From: Anisodus tanguticus
Lineage: Eukaryota; Streptophyta; Magnoliopsida; Solanales; Solanaceae
Length of the DNA stretch: 64,000 nucleotides
Assembly: GCA_034509755.1 (NCBI GenBank)
Contig: CM067545.1
Span: 39,487,062 to 39,551,061 of the forward strand
Direction of reading: 5' to 3'
Below, piece after piece: positions 46,480-58,200 of this stretch. The notes under the pieces were generated by a model. That model saw nothing but the letters and a program-made list of their open reading frames with translations, was not told the origin of the DNA and did not search any database. Every line of letters begins with the position of its first letter. Position 1 is the stretch's first letter. The position numbers were made by a program, and so were the translations under genes.

Positions 46480-47815
46480 TCGGAGCGGGAGGACGCCGGA
46501 CGCTGAGACTGGATCTGAAGTCTAGGAACAGTTGCCGAGGAAGCCCCTTAGTGAAGAATATATGTGTACTGATACAAATAAGGAACATGCAACACCCTAA
46601 CGTGACTCATTGCAACCTTCTCTCGAACAAAGTGAATATCCATCTCAATATGCTTGGTTCGTTGATGCTGAACCGGGTTATGAGACAAGTAGACAGCAGA
46701 TATGTTATCACAGTAAATCAAAGATGCCTTACGTAAGGGACAATGAAGCTTAAGAAGGAGATTTCAGAGCCAACATAGCTCAGCAACAACATTCGCAATG
46801 CCTCTATATTTTGCTTCTGCACTCGAACGAGAAAGTGTGGCTTGCCGCTTGGCAGACTACGAAATAATATTATCCCCCAGAAAGACACAATATTCGGACG
46901 AGCGGCGGGTGTCTGGACAGTCTACCCAATCGGCGTCTGTGTAAGAGAGCAACCTAGTCGGTGCAGAGGCATATAGATGTATTCCATAGTAAAGAGTGCC
47001 CTTAATGTACCTAATGATACGCTTAAGAGTTGTAAAGTGAGGCTCCATATGAGCGTGGATGAACAAGCACACATGCTGAACTACATATGCAATATCGGGT
47101 CGAGTAAATGTGAGATACTGAAGAGCACCTGCAAGACTCCTATAAAGAGAGGGAGCACTGACCGGATCTCCGTCATCTGAACTGAGTTTTGAATTTGAGT
47201 CGACATGAGTGGGCATGATCTTGCAATTTTCCATTTTAGCCCTGTAGACAATATCATCTGCATACTTACGCTGACACAAGAATAATGGCATGTGCGGATC
47301 TGGTCACTGATATCTCCAAAAAATAACTCAACTTACCCAAATCTATCATAGCAAATTCGAACTTGAGTAGAGCCATGATCTCGTATTTCAGTGTATCAGA
47401 AGAAGATGTCAAAACAATATCATCCACATATAAAAGAAGATAAGTCGTGTCGGTACCTCGATGAAAAATAAAGATTGAATGATCACTCTTGCTGCACACG
47501 AACCCAGTCTGTATGATGTATGTAGCAAGCCTCTCATAGCAAACCCTAGGGGGCTTGTTTCAAACCATATAATGACTTACGAAGACGGCATACATAACAA
47601 GAAACCTCCAGATGCACAAAGTCAGGCGGTTGATGCATACAAATGGTTTCTTTTAAATCCCCATGTAAGAAAGCTTTTTTGACATCAAACTGGTGAATAA
47701 GCCAATTCTTCCCCATAGTTATGCTCAACACTGTACGAATGGTGGCTGGTTTGACCACCGGACTAAAAGTCTCACCACAATCAACCCCCTCCTGGTGACC
47801 AGTACCATTGGCCAC
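46480..47815 (-). pseudogene. Copia 3 reverse transcriptase and RNase H
   Basis: 47815-47546 gives QEGVDCGETFSPVVKPATIR, QFDVKKAFLHGDL and CRLRKSLYGLKQAP. 47499-47266 gives the active site LLLYVDDIVLTSSSD, with both catalytic Asp kept, and FAMIDLGKLSYFL. 47291-46857 gives LAGALQYLTFTRPDIAYVVQ and SYTDADWVDCPDTRRS. The RNase H end continues to about 46480 in a broken frame. Confidence 0.85.
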
Positions 47816-48441
47816 AAGTCTTGCCTTATGACGTTCAAGCTCACCACTATCTCTGAATTAGTGACAATTGAGCCACATACACCGAATCACATTCACCCCT
47901 CTCGATTTTGGGACAAGATCCTAAGTGTTCTGATTAGTCAACACAATAAACTAATCACGTATGGCCGCATTCCAATTTGGGTCAAGTTTGGCTAATTTTT
48001 AGTTTTTAGGAATAGGTGAGATAGTTTGGATGGATAAGTTAAAGTGAACTTTTGGTTTGAAAATCTCGTGTTATGCGCGAATTTCCATGCGATGCAATGG
48101 AATGGGCACTGGTTGGGTAGTGGGATGGGGTGGTGACTGGCTTGGTGTCGGGGCAGTTTGGTTGGGAGGGGACTGGCAGGGCGATAGGCAGGGTGGTGGG
48201 GTAGTGGGGTGAGACAGCATAATAGGTGAACCGACGGGAGGAAGGGGCAGTGGGGTGGGAGTTTTGGGAGGTAGTGTGGTTGGGGCGGGGGCACTGGTCG
48301 ATGGGATGGGTAGGGCTAGGGCACGAGTCGATGGGGAGGTTGGGGCAGGGATGTGGTATGATGGGACGTGTGGGGTTGCTGGATCGTGTGGTGGTGGCGG
48401 CGGTACGGCCGGAGGTTGCGGATATTATAGTGCATTTTAGA

Positions 48442-50080
48442 CTAGAGGTGAAGTGTCCGGGTCATCAAGGAATTCGTAATCAGTGGGTCGGAGTTGGTGG
48501 ATATTGCAAATGGAAAGACGTTATCCTCAAACGTGACATGACTTGAGACTATGATTTTGCATGTGGACACGTTATAGCATAAGTACTCCCTATGGTTTGA
48601 CGGGAACCCCAAGAAGAGACACAGAGTGGAACGGTGTGCTAATTTGTGAGGGACGGTGGAGGCAAGATTCGGGTAGCAGAGACAACCGAAAATCCGAAGA
48701 TGATCATAGGTAGGGAGTCGACGAAATAGGAACTCGGTAAGGGTCCTATTTTGGAGTGTACGTGTAGGTAGTATGTTAAGAAGGTGTTCTGCCATTTTTA
48801 ATGCATATACCCAAAAGTTAGGGGAAGAAAGATATGAAAAAGTAAGGTACAAATCATATTGTTAAGAGTGCGGAGAATTCATTCGGCTTTACCATTTTGA
48901 GGGGAAGTATGGGGGAAGGAGAAACGGAAAATCATGGCATTAGCTTCACAGAATTTATGAAAGAGAGAATTGTTAAACTCACGACCATTGTCACATTGAA
49001 ACATTTTTATTTCTTTTTCAAATTGTGTTTTAACATACGTATTAAATTCCAGAAACTTGGAGTAGACCTAAGATTTAAAGTGGAGTGGATAGACCCATAG
49101 GAAGTTAGAAAAATCATCCAAGAGTATTAAATAATATTTATGACCCAATTCGCTAGTAACAGAGAGGTCCATAAATCTGCATGAATAGTATCAAAGGGAG
49201 AAAAAGCAATACTCGACGATAACGTAAATGGAAGTCTAACATGTTTTCCTAGATGACAAGAATAACAATTTTGGGCAAGGTTCCCTTTATTACTTTTAAT
49301 TAAATTGTGGTCTCTAAGAAAATTAAAAATATGAGCTCCGGGATGTCCAAGTCTACTATGCCACGTTAAGGAGGAGATGATAGCTAAAGATGTGGGAGGA
49401 TTCACACTGGCAGCGGACACAGATAGGAAAGGATAGAGGTCCCCCACACTATTGCATCTCGTAAGAAGTTTCCCCGTACGTAGGTCCTTTACAGAAAAAC
49501 CAAACGGATCAAAATCAATAGATACAGAATTATCGGTGGCAAATTTTCTAACAGAGATTAGGTTCTTGATAATAATAGGGGCATATAGGATGTGTTTAAG
49601 GGAGTAGTGGGGTTGAGGCGGTGGAGTTAGTGTGTGGCCAAACCTTGAATTGGAATGGGATGACCATTTTCGACCATAATAGATTAAGGAGTATTTAAGT
49701 TGCGCAATTGAAAAAGATTACCAGAATTGTTGGTGAGGTGAGACGTGGCGCCCGTATCCATATACCATGCATCATCGGGCTACTGAATATTGAAAGAACT
49801 GAAAGCCTGGCCTAAAGCCGTTGGGGTAAGGCTTGTCGTCGGCTGCTAGGCTGATGTGTAATGGGCCAGATGGCTTGGGCGTGCCTGGCGAGCCACTGGA
49901 TGGGCTCCCAGGATGTTGGGCCTCGGTTGAGCCCACTAAAACTGCTGGGCCTGGGCTACTGGAACGGGAAGGTGAGGCCCAGTTACCGTATAGTGGCCAG
50001 GGCAGTGGGCTACTTGTATTGTTGGCCTGATTTCCACGAGGAGGATTTTGTGACATCGGGTGTTGAGGAAGAGGAAGCAC
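48442..50080 (-). pseudogene. Copia 3 protease and integrase, several frames
   Basis: A Pro/Gly/Ser-rich segment (50080-49772) is followed by AWYMDTGATSHLT near 49740-49770, the intact protease loop. Integrase starts at 49447 (TWHSRLGHPG, CYSCHLGKHVRLPF, HADLW with the first Asp), is broken between 49127 and 48852, and resumes at 48852-48442 (LNILPTRTLQNRTLTEFLFR, YDHLRIFGCLCYPNLAS, STCKIIVSSHVTFED). Stops and frame changes separate the parts. Confidence 0.8.
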
Positions 50081-50139
50081 AAGAAGATATGTGGGTCGTG
50101 GGTGACGCCATGAGGGTATCCGAAATTAGGTAGAGAAAT

Positions 50140-50470
50140 AAAAGGGTGTAGAGCTATTGTATATTTGCTGTATACCAGGGGTATATGGCCTGCTGGAGAG
50201 ATAGGGAAATAAAAGAGTATAGAATTGACGTATACCAGTTGTATACCAGGGGTATACGGCCTGCTGGAGAGAAAGCAAGGTAAGAAGGTTGTATATCAGT
50301 AGTATACCAGAGGTATACCGGCGGTATGCGGGCAGTATATGATGGAAGAGAGGGTATATCAGTTGTATACGGCTTTAGGGATGTTGTATATCACTGTATA
50401 CGAGCAGTATATGGTGACAACCCTTGTATATCAGCCGTAAACAATGTGTATATCGGTTGTTTCCGGTAGA
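50140..50470 (+). repeat. GTATA-rich short repeats in copia 3 leader
   Basis: Variants of TTGTATAxCAG, GTATACCAGGGGTATA and GCAGTATATG recur more than a dozen times, with one longer duplication around GTATACCAGGGGTATACGGC or its GTATATGG variant and CTGCTGGAGAGA (50160-50275). The array sits between the primer site and the first protein-coding sequence, where gag would be expected. Confidence 0.7.
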
Positions 50471-50897
50471 GTTTGGCGTCGGAAGAGAAGAAAGAAAGGG
50501 GGAGGGGGGCGAATAGGGTTAGGAATTTTTAGCTCTTGATACCATGTTGAATAGTGTAAATCTCCTTGAGTGGAGTCCGTTCATTAATATAATATATATA
50601 TATATAGTGTATAGAATTGTAGTCCTAATGGAATAAGAATCTCTACTTTATATAATTACACTAAAATATTAATTAAAGAATATTACAGAATATACTGTGA
50701 ATATATATAAATATATTCACTATCATACATAAATCAAATACTAACTAGGATAGTCTCCCACCAGCAATGTGGAGGTTGTTTCGTCAACTGATTCACACTA
50801 ACTGGACAAGGATTGAAGTTGTCCTGTTCAAACTGCACTGTCGTCCGATAATTATTCTAAGCTGCACACATATTGTCACAGATCCATTCTTGCTACC

Positions 50898-50905
50898 TAT
50901 ATAAA
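50898..50905 (+). promoter_or_regulatory. TATA box of the KIN2-like gene
   Basis: TATATAAA lies 103 bases upstream of the ATG at 51001 and about 170 bases downstream of the copia 3 LTR end. The leader between them (CATCATTAATCAG ...) has no ATG. Confidence 0.65.
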
Positions 50906-51000
50906 CCTTAACCATTTGCTTTATTTTTCAACATCATTAATCAGTATCAAAACATTCTCTATTATATTATTTATTTTCTACATTTAATTTCTATTGCAAG

Positions 51001-53488
51001 ATGGATGCATCTCAGAAAGCCAGTTACCATGCAGGAGAGGCTAAGGGCCAAACTCAGGTGAATAAATGTCATCAGTCTCCAAATTGTCCTTCTTTAATTA
51101 AACAAACAGATAAATTTTGGATTAATGACATGTCATGTTAATTGGTTCATAATTTTCTGGTGAATATATTTTTCAGGAAAAAGCTAGCCAGATAATGGAC
51201 AAAGCTAGAGATACTGTCCAATCTGCTCAGGAATCCATGCAGGAGGTTTGTCTCTGCAACTTTTATTGATAATCTTTTTTTTTTCTCAAATATTGCATAT
51301 ATAGAGGGTTAATTTTTCAATCAACATTCAATTTCTTATACCAAATCACATAAATCATTAATTGTTTTTGTTAAGAGTCCCACATCGGATATAAAATGGA
51401 AAGATGGACTCCTTATATGAACTTGGACAATAATCACCCTAGTTTTTGTGTTGAGTTAGGCCTAAGATCCATTCTTTACATGAGATTCTTAAAACTCTTT
51501 ACATGAGACTCTTAACAGTTTTAAGTTTTTAACGAAACATAACTCAACTATACATATAGATCACAAAAAATAAAAAGAACACCGAAAATTGCTAATTTTG
51601 ACGCTGGAAACACAAGTAGGCTGCCACTTCAACACTCATCTTACACAGGGGCGGCTCGATACATCATGTGGCCTAAAATCGAAATATAAAAAGAGGCCTT
51701 AATTTATATAGTAAATTTTTAAATATATTATTTGATTTTTTTTTATAGATTCTTAAATTAAAAGATAATTAGTTATAAATTGATGATATCATTTTTTTCA
51801 ATTGATAATATAGTCTATTCGTGAATTTTTTTCGTGACATATTATTGATTAAGTAAGATCTCATTGATTTAATTTTGAATACTTAGGCGATCGTTACAAA
51901 AATAAAAATAAAAACCTATAAGCAATAGTAACATTTAAAAATACAAATAAAACTTCACTTGATTGTATGTGCTAATTAGAGTATCATCTTTTACTTATAT
52001 AATTTTTTCTATTACGGTAATTTTAAAAGTGGAGTAAAATCATCAATATTATAGTGACTATTGGGGTGCGGTCCTTCCCCAGACTCTGCTAACGCGGGGA
52101 TATTTTGTGCACCAGACTGCCCCTTTAATATCATTCTTCAAAAGACATTTAAGGTTAAGATAATATTTTTTTCAATCTAATTGTTTAATAATTGCTTAGC
52201 TTGAGCTTGAAAAATGTCTAAAAACACTCAAAGAATTGAAGAAGATCTTACAAAGCCAAAATTATATATATAAAAAAAACATACCCAGTGAAATTCCACA
52301 ACGTGGGTCTGAGGAGGATAGAGTGTACGCAGACCTTACCTCTGCGACTGTTTTCGAAAGACCCTCGGCTCAAGACAAAGCATAAAGCACAAGCAAAGCA
52401 AGAGAAATGGTCATACCCGGATAAGAAATTTAAAGCAGTATGAAAATGATGGTAACAAAAGCGAATAAGCCATGATAGAACATTCTGAAAAAGGAAGCAG
52501 TAACTAACACAGGTAAATAAGATAAACAACGTACACTAAAGAACACATAGCAGCAGAAATCAAACGACTTGTGACTATAAAGCAATACTGCGCCTACTAG
52601 TATGGTAGACTAATCAGGCGTACAATAATAACACTACAACTACCATTATGTATGCGTAAGTAGGACTATGCTCAATTACCTACTATCCTTCTATCATAAT
52701 ACATATCCTCCACAATAAAATTATAAAAAAAACAATTGATTAAATTTAAAGTGAATTAGATAATATTAATAAGTACAATTAATTAAAAATTAATTGACTA
52801 CACCTTTCAATTATAATTACATCAATTATATTCAGCAAAAAAAATATTTTTTAAAGTAGCATAAACTTTGAAATCTATGTATGATAATGATAAAAAACAT
52901 TGACAACAAATATTTAAAAGATTTCATTTATGAGTAAAAATAATATATAACTATTTAAATTATACATTATGCATTATACATATAACTATTTAAATTATAC
53001 ATATAATTAATATGAATAATTTGGGGCCTCAATATAGTTGGGGCCTAAAGCCACAGCCGGCCCTGATCTTACATAGGGTGGCACAACTTAAAAAAAAAAA
53101 AGACAATGTATCACATGGTGAAAAAAATATTGGGTACTCGGTATTATAATTTACATCACAACTTTTTACGTATGTCAGCCAACATACATGTGTTTCCTGG
53201 ACCAAACTTAGCATTTCCTAGTGTTTTCTAAATAAAAGCATTTGTGATGTATAAGCATACTTGAATACTTATATCTCTGTTAGAAATTAAAATTATTTTT
53301 TAAATTTTAGTGTAATAAATTGAAAGTTGGATGACGGTACCCAATATATAACCCATGATATTTATACTAAATGTATTCTTATTTTAATTTTATATCATAA
53401 TATCTTATTGCAGACTGGACAGCAGATGAAGGCTAAGGCACAAGGAGCTGTCGAGGCCGTGAAAGATATTGTTGGAGCAAACAAGTGA
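51001..53488 (+). CDS. KIN2/LEA-like small hydrophilic stress protein (three exons)
   Basis: Exons 51001-51057, 51177-51245 and 53414-53488 join to a 66-codon frame, with GT-AG introns in phase 0. The protein begins MDASQKASYHAGEAKGQTQE and ends VEAVKDIVGANK. It is rich in Ala, Gln, Lys and Glu, has no Cys or Trp and no signal peptide, and should form amphipathic helices on drying. This matches the KIN1/KIN2-type cold- and drought-induced proteins, small LEA relatives thought to act in the cytosol. Intron 2 is 2168 bp and holds a TRIM solo LTR and a 1420-bp hAT element, while intron 1 is only 119 bp. All three exons look intact. The start is the first ATG after the TATA box. Confidence 0.88.
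51369..51517 (-). mobile_element. TRIM solo LTR in intron 2 of the KIN2-like gene
   Basis: It shares GAGTCCCACATCGGATAT, GGACTCCTTATATGAACTTGG and the TTGAGTTAGG block (all reverse-complemented) with the TRIM at 7071-7411. GTTTT stands directly before (51364-51368) and directly after (51518-51522). Its right end contains a short internal duplication of CTTTACATGAGA(T/C)TCTTAA. It is a solo LTR of the same family in a second host gene. Confidence 0.7.
52061..52125 (+). mobile_element. SINE fragment nested in the hAT element
   Basis: GGGGTGCGGTCCTTCCCCAG, then ACGCGGGGATATTTTGTGCACC and GACTGCCCCTT match the same SINE body as at 41594. It is only a fragment. Confidence 0.5.
52283..52700 (-). 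mobile_element. RTE LINE / SINE 3' region nested in the hAT element
   Basis: The left edge reads CCCAGTGAAATTCCAC ... GTGGGTCTGAGGAGGATAGA, GTGTACGCAGACCTTACCTC and AGACCCTCGGCTCAA, the reverse complement of the tail seen at 7650-7776. It continues through non-coding sequence I recall as the 3' UTR of Solanaceae RTE LINEs. No coding sequence is included. Confidence 0.5.
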
Positions 53489-53802
53489 ATTTAAACAAAT
53501 TCAATTCTAATTAATTTAATTCCCATATAGTGTTGGTTATCATATATATCCAACCTGGATCGTTCGTTATTTTTAATTTTTTTAGTTTCTTCGTTCTCAT
53601 GTTGAGATAAAGGCATTAAGTTCGTTAAAGAGCTAGTCCATAGGTCTCTTCTTTCACCATGTAGATAGAGAGAGACCATTCAATTTATGTTAATAATATG
53701 ATTTCATGGTTTTAAACTATTCCTATGAGTATTATTTTTCCATGGATATTCTTCAATTTCTACAATTGCTAAATATTTATTTGTAGAAATTGTGGGATGA
53801 AA
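53489..53802 (+). other. 3' flank of the KIN2-like gene
   Basis: This is probable 3' UTR and spacer. There is no further gene before the palindromic element. Confidence 0.4.
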
Positions 53803-54108
53803 CACTACTAAAAACAACAATTTCGACCTCAATTGAGGTCGAGAAAAATTCATCTTCATGAGGTCGAAATTTTCTGAATTTTAAGTTTATTTATTTATTT
53901 TTCTTAAAACATTTCGACCTCACAAGATCGATTAAATAACGTAAAATATCATTTCGACCTCATGAGGTCGAAATATTTTTCAGAACAAATTAAAACTTAC
54001 AATAAATTATTTTTGGAAAATATTTATTAAATAAATTTTAAAAATATAAATATATATATATATATAAACACTTACGATTTTTTACCTCATGAGGTCGAAA
54101 ATCGTAAG
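53803..54108. mobile_element. CACTA-like palindromic MITE
   Basis: It starts CACTACTAAAAACAACAATT, the form of CACTA-type ends, and closes with a worn inverse (GTAAGTAGTA). TTTCGACCTCATGAGGTCGAAA-like palindromes (or half of one) occur five times, at about 53820-53842, 53857-53868, 53910-53930, 53951-53973 and 54086-54100. A TA run lies at 54050-54066. No transposase is present. A 3-bp target duplication could not be confirmed. Confidence 0.5.
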
Positions 54109-54263
54109 TAGTATTCCCAGATCAGGAAACCCTTATTTCACTTTCTCTCATCCGACCACACCCACCTCTCCACCCCCACTATCGTTGCTCTCACCGTCTG
54201 ACAATGTCGGCATCATCCTCTTCTCGCCTTCGCCGTCACCGCCTTACTCGGCGTCTCTGCGTG

Positions 54264-55270
54264 TGTTGACACCTAATTTTTACCATCCAATACTTTATTT
54301 AATTATTCAGAGATCCTGAGTATGAAAATAATTTTACAAAATTATTCTGGTAATATTTTGCCATGTTATTTGGAAAAATATTATCGATATATTATTGTAT
54401 ATCGTTTGCATATTTTTACATATTTTGAAGAAATATCTATCAATTTCTATGATTTAAAGAGGACAATTATTTAATTAATTGTTTCAATTAATTATATTAA
54501 TTTGATAAATATTTTACTCCGTGAAATTAAGGAATTTGAATAATTAAATATAGTGTCAAATAACATCTTATTTTACCCCTCAATTATTTTAATTATGAAA
54601 AGATTTTAGGCTTAATTGACTGTTTATTTCTGTTTTAACCTCAAATTGTTCAATTGACCATGTATGGCCACAATTAAAATTAAAGTGTGGTTATTTTTAA
54701 AATCAATTCATGGCCACATTTGTGCAAATAATAACCAACCCTTTTCAATTACACATTTTTGGGTCATTCATGTGTTTAATCGGCCGAGCCCAGTCCAAAT
54801 AATGGACCAGGCCCAAGCCCAAGTCATTTTTATTCAACAAAACAAGACAAAGCCTTCATTTCATCAAAAACAAAACCAAGGGTTGTAAACCCTAGTGGAT
54901 GTCGTCCACTCATCCCTTTCTCTTCGACCACAATGGCAAAGCCACAGTCGTATTTCGCCAACGATAGGATCTATAGGGTTATTTCCGACGAGGGTCTTAA
55001 TTACCCTTGTCTTTTTCATCCCATCTCTCCGCCACTGCACCACCACACTAAGGTAACGTCGTGTCCCCCTTCTCACTTTTCTGCACACTCAAGGACGAAG
55101 CATTAATTGTGCTTCGTCCTCTTCTACAATTCATTTTCATTAGACGATTTCAAATTCCTTTTTAAAATTAAATCAAAACCACCAAAAATCAATTGTCCCT
55201 CATCGGTTTAAGATTGATAATTTAGGGTTTCCTATCCCTATAAAAGGGACACCCCTTTCTCAGTCACAAC
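54264..55270 (+). mobile_element. Probable Tat-type gypsy LTR, first part
   Basis: TGTTGACACCTAATTTTTACC at 54264 has the form of Tat/Ogre-type LTR starts. The stretch ends in a promoter region with TATAAAAG at 55239 and is then cut by the hAT element. The rest resumes at 58709. The other LTR and any coding region are outside the window, so the class is an inference from the start motif and promoter layout. Confidence 0.5.
55239..55246 (+). promoter_or_regulatory. TATA box inside the LTR
   Basis: TATAAAAG in the context CCCTATAAAAGGGAC is a strong plant TATA box. The hAT element begins 32 bases downstream of its first base, so its insertion falls at or next to the expected transcription start. 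Confidence 0.6.
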
Positions 55271-58200
55271 TAAGGCTGGCCAGTGGGCCGGGACGGCCCG
55301 ACCCGAGCCCACCCCGACCCCGACCCCGACCCCGATTAGTATAAAAAAAAAAAAAAAAATTCGATAGCGATACTCGAACCGGGACGGGACAATGTCTCGT
55401 CCCGACCCGTCCTGAGCTCGCCCCAGGCCCGCCAATCCCGAGCCCGCCCCGATCCCGCCCGAAAGTCCCCCCTTTGCAAATATAACCGTTGCACCAACGA
55501 CCATTTTAGATTTTGGCCGTTGGGCAACGGCCATTTTTGGCCTCCCCCCTCCCCCTACCCCCTTAATATTTATTTTTAACCCATAAGTTATTATATTTAC
55601 ACTTTAACCCAATTTTTCAACTATAAATAACTCATTTTCTCTTCATCTTTCTCACAAATCTTCCTACAATCTCTCTAATCTCTCAATATATCTCTCTACA
55701 AGTCTACATTGTTTACTAAATATTCAATTTTATTTATTCATTTGGGAATTGGGAGTGAAGTTGGCAACTAGCTTGAGGATCTTCCATCGAGCAAAGTTTC
55801 AATTTTCAACCTCTCGATTACACGTCGACGTTACGTCGATGTTTGGTACATTCGTTCCTTCATTAAATTATTATTGTCTGTTTATTTTATTTAGCGCACT
55901 TAATTTTATTATCTTTAATTATTTATTATCATAATTAAAATGGAAGGATTAAGAGGTATGTTTAAGGGTAAGGGTAAGGGTGTTTCTTCTAGTAGGGGCA
56001 ACCAGGGCAAGGGTACTTCTTCTAGTCATCCTATTCCTACACAGGATGATTTTGTTGATACTCAATATTTTCCTACAATACCATTAGATTTAGACGAGGA
56101 GCTATTTTCTGGAACTCAAGAAGACTTTAATTTAGACGATGATCTAGATGATACACCCACTAGTGCACCTTCAACTGAAATGCCTCCTATTCCCCCTAGT
56201 ATGAGACGAGATCCAACAAAACGACCATTAAAATCAGATGCATGAATATTTTTTGATAGGGACGTAGAGAATCAAGTAGCTAGATGTAAAATTTGTAAAA
56301 ATGTTTTAAAATTTAAAACTGGAAAAGGTCACGGTGGGACGGGGGGTTTAATTAGACACGTAGTAAGTGCTCATCCAGCTAGGTATGCCCAATATCAGGC
56401 TTCAAAATCGGGTGCGCAAACGTCCGCTCTATCGGAACAAGGTTCACATATTGTCCCGGACCAAGTACAGGGTCAAATTAACCCCACGACGGGGGGAATT
56501 GTAGGCCCTAAATACAATAAACATAGAGATAAAGAAGCAATATCAAAATTAGTTGTTGTGGAGGGTTTGCCTTTTTCATTTCCTTCATCTCCCGGTTTTA
56601 TTGATTACATTAGAGATATATATAATCCTGCTTTTAACGGTTTTCCTAGATCAATTGTTAAGAGAGATGTATTTAAATTCGCACTTGAATATCAACAATA
56701 TTTACATTATTCATTATATCATTCTAATGGCAAAGTATCTATCACGTCTGATATAGGTCGTAGTACTAACGGCCATGATTATTTAACGGTAAAGTGTCAT
56801 TGGATAGATTATAAATGGTCTATGCAAAAACGTATCTTAGCGTATAGATATATAGATGATAGGCACACTGGTACTTTTATTGCAGAAAATATTTATCAAT
56901 AACTGATAAAATTATGACTATTACATTAGATAACGCTTCTTCTAACAATTACGCTATTACAATTTTAAAAAGTAGTTTAACTCCATCTTTTCCAGATCAT
57001 TTTCATATAAAATGCGCGTGACATATATATAACTTAATTGTAAAGGATGATCTATCACTTTTTGAAGACATTCTTAGTAAAATACAATTTGCTATAAACT
57101 TTATTTTTAAAAGTAATAGAGTACAACGAAGAAAAGAATATAAAAAAACTTGTCACGATTGTGGACTACCTTATAGAAAAATTCCAGAAGAAATATCCAC
57201 TAGGTGGAATTCTTTATACGAGCAACTACTTGTTGCTTATGACTATAGAAAACCTATAACTTTTTTTTTTAACTCTCATAATCAAAATCCAACTGATATG
57301 ATTGTAGATAGTGATTGGGTAAAAATTTCCGAACTTATTGTATTTTTAGAGAAATTTTTTCAAGCAACAAAAGAATTTTTCGGTATATATTATCCTACTA
57401 TTTCAACTATGTTGTTTTATATAACTCTAATATTTTTATTACTTAGTGAATATATAGAAAAACCAGCTTATATGGCAGCTATTAAAAAATGTTTATCAAA
57501 ATAAAAAAATATTTTATTCCTATTCCCACTATTTATATTATTGGTGCTATATTAAATCCGACTATTAAAATAGACGGTACTAAATCACTTATTGAAACTA
57601 TTTACGACTGTATAGAAGTACTACCACCTCCAAGTCCAAAAAATCTAAATCACCCACCACCTATTGAACAAACTAAAGAAGAAGTGTTGTCTAGCGTAGA
57701 AGACCAATGCAAAAAAATATATAGGTTTTACCAACAAGAAAATGTTAGTAACTTACCGGCTTCCATACCATCTTCTCCATCTTCAACACAACCTCACAAA
57801 AGACATGTTGTTTCTGCGGCTAGTATTGAAAGCCTCAGAAATAGAATGTGCGGCCGTACCGCTACTAACCAAATTAGCGAGTTTGATATTTTTGTTTTGC
57901 AGGGTTCTGTACCGTACCAAGAAGTTATCAATGAAGATGGACATGAAGACTTGCTGAAATACTGGAGGGGGAATGAGAAGACCTTTCCGACACTTTCAAT
58001 GATTACCCGAGATGTTTTGAACATTCAAGCGTCATCAACTGCGTCTGAAAGCGCTTTTTCTGCTGGCAGATATCAAATAGGAGACCATAGACACTCATTA
58101 GCCGAAGACAGCTTGGAAATTGCAATATTATTCAGAGATTGGATACGAGCGGAGCGGAGAAGGTGCGGTCAACCGGAGATCAACGAAGAAGAAGACGAAA

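Larger units (their letters stand above)
46298..50725 (-). mobile_element. Ty1/copia element 3, lacking gag
   Basis: LTRs are at 46298-46468 and 50545-50725. They share TGTTGAATAGTGTAAATCTC, GAGTGGAGTCCGTTCATTAA, TAGTCCTAATGGAATAAG and the end CACTATCA/TACTATCA. Flanks TATAT and TACAT match at 4 of 5 positions. On the minus strand the primer site TGGTATCAAGAGC (50532-50544) directly follows the 5' LTR. Protease, integrase, reverse transcriptase and RNase H follow, and the G-rich tract is the same as in element 2. The gag region is missing. Confidence 0.9.
51646..53065. mobile_element. Non-autonomous hAT element in intron 2
   Basis: ATCTTACA stands directly before (51638-51645) and directly after (53066-53073), a perfect 8-bp target duplication. 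The ends are CAGGGGCGGCT and AGCCGGCCCTG, an inverted repeat with one mismatch. GGCCTAAA motifs lie close inside each end. The 1420-bp interior is AT-rich and encodes no transposase, and it carries LINE/SINE fragments near 52061-52125 and 52283-52700. The end sequence is close to that of the MITE at 4898-5173. Confidence 0.85.

Noticed and set aside
54120..54263. First exon of a gene (ATGTCGGCATCATCC ...)
   Set aside because: There is a short Ser/Arg-rich frame before the LTR, but no continuation, splice donor or promoter could be identified, so it is not annotated.
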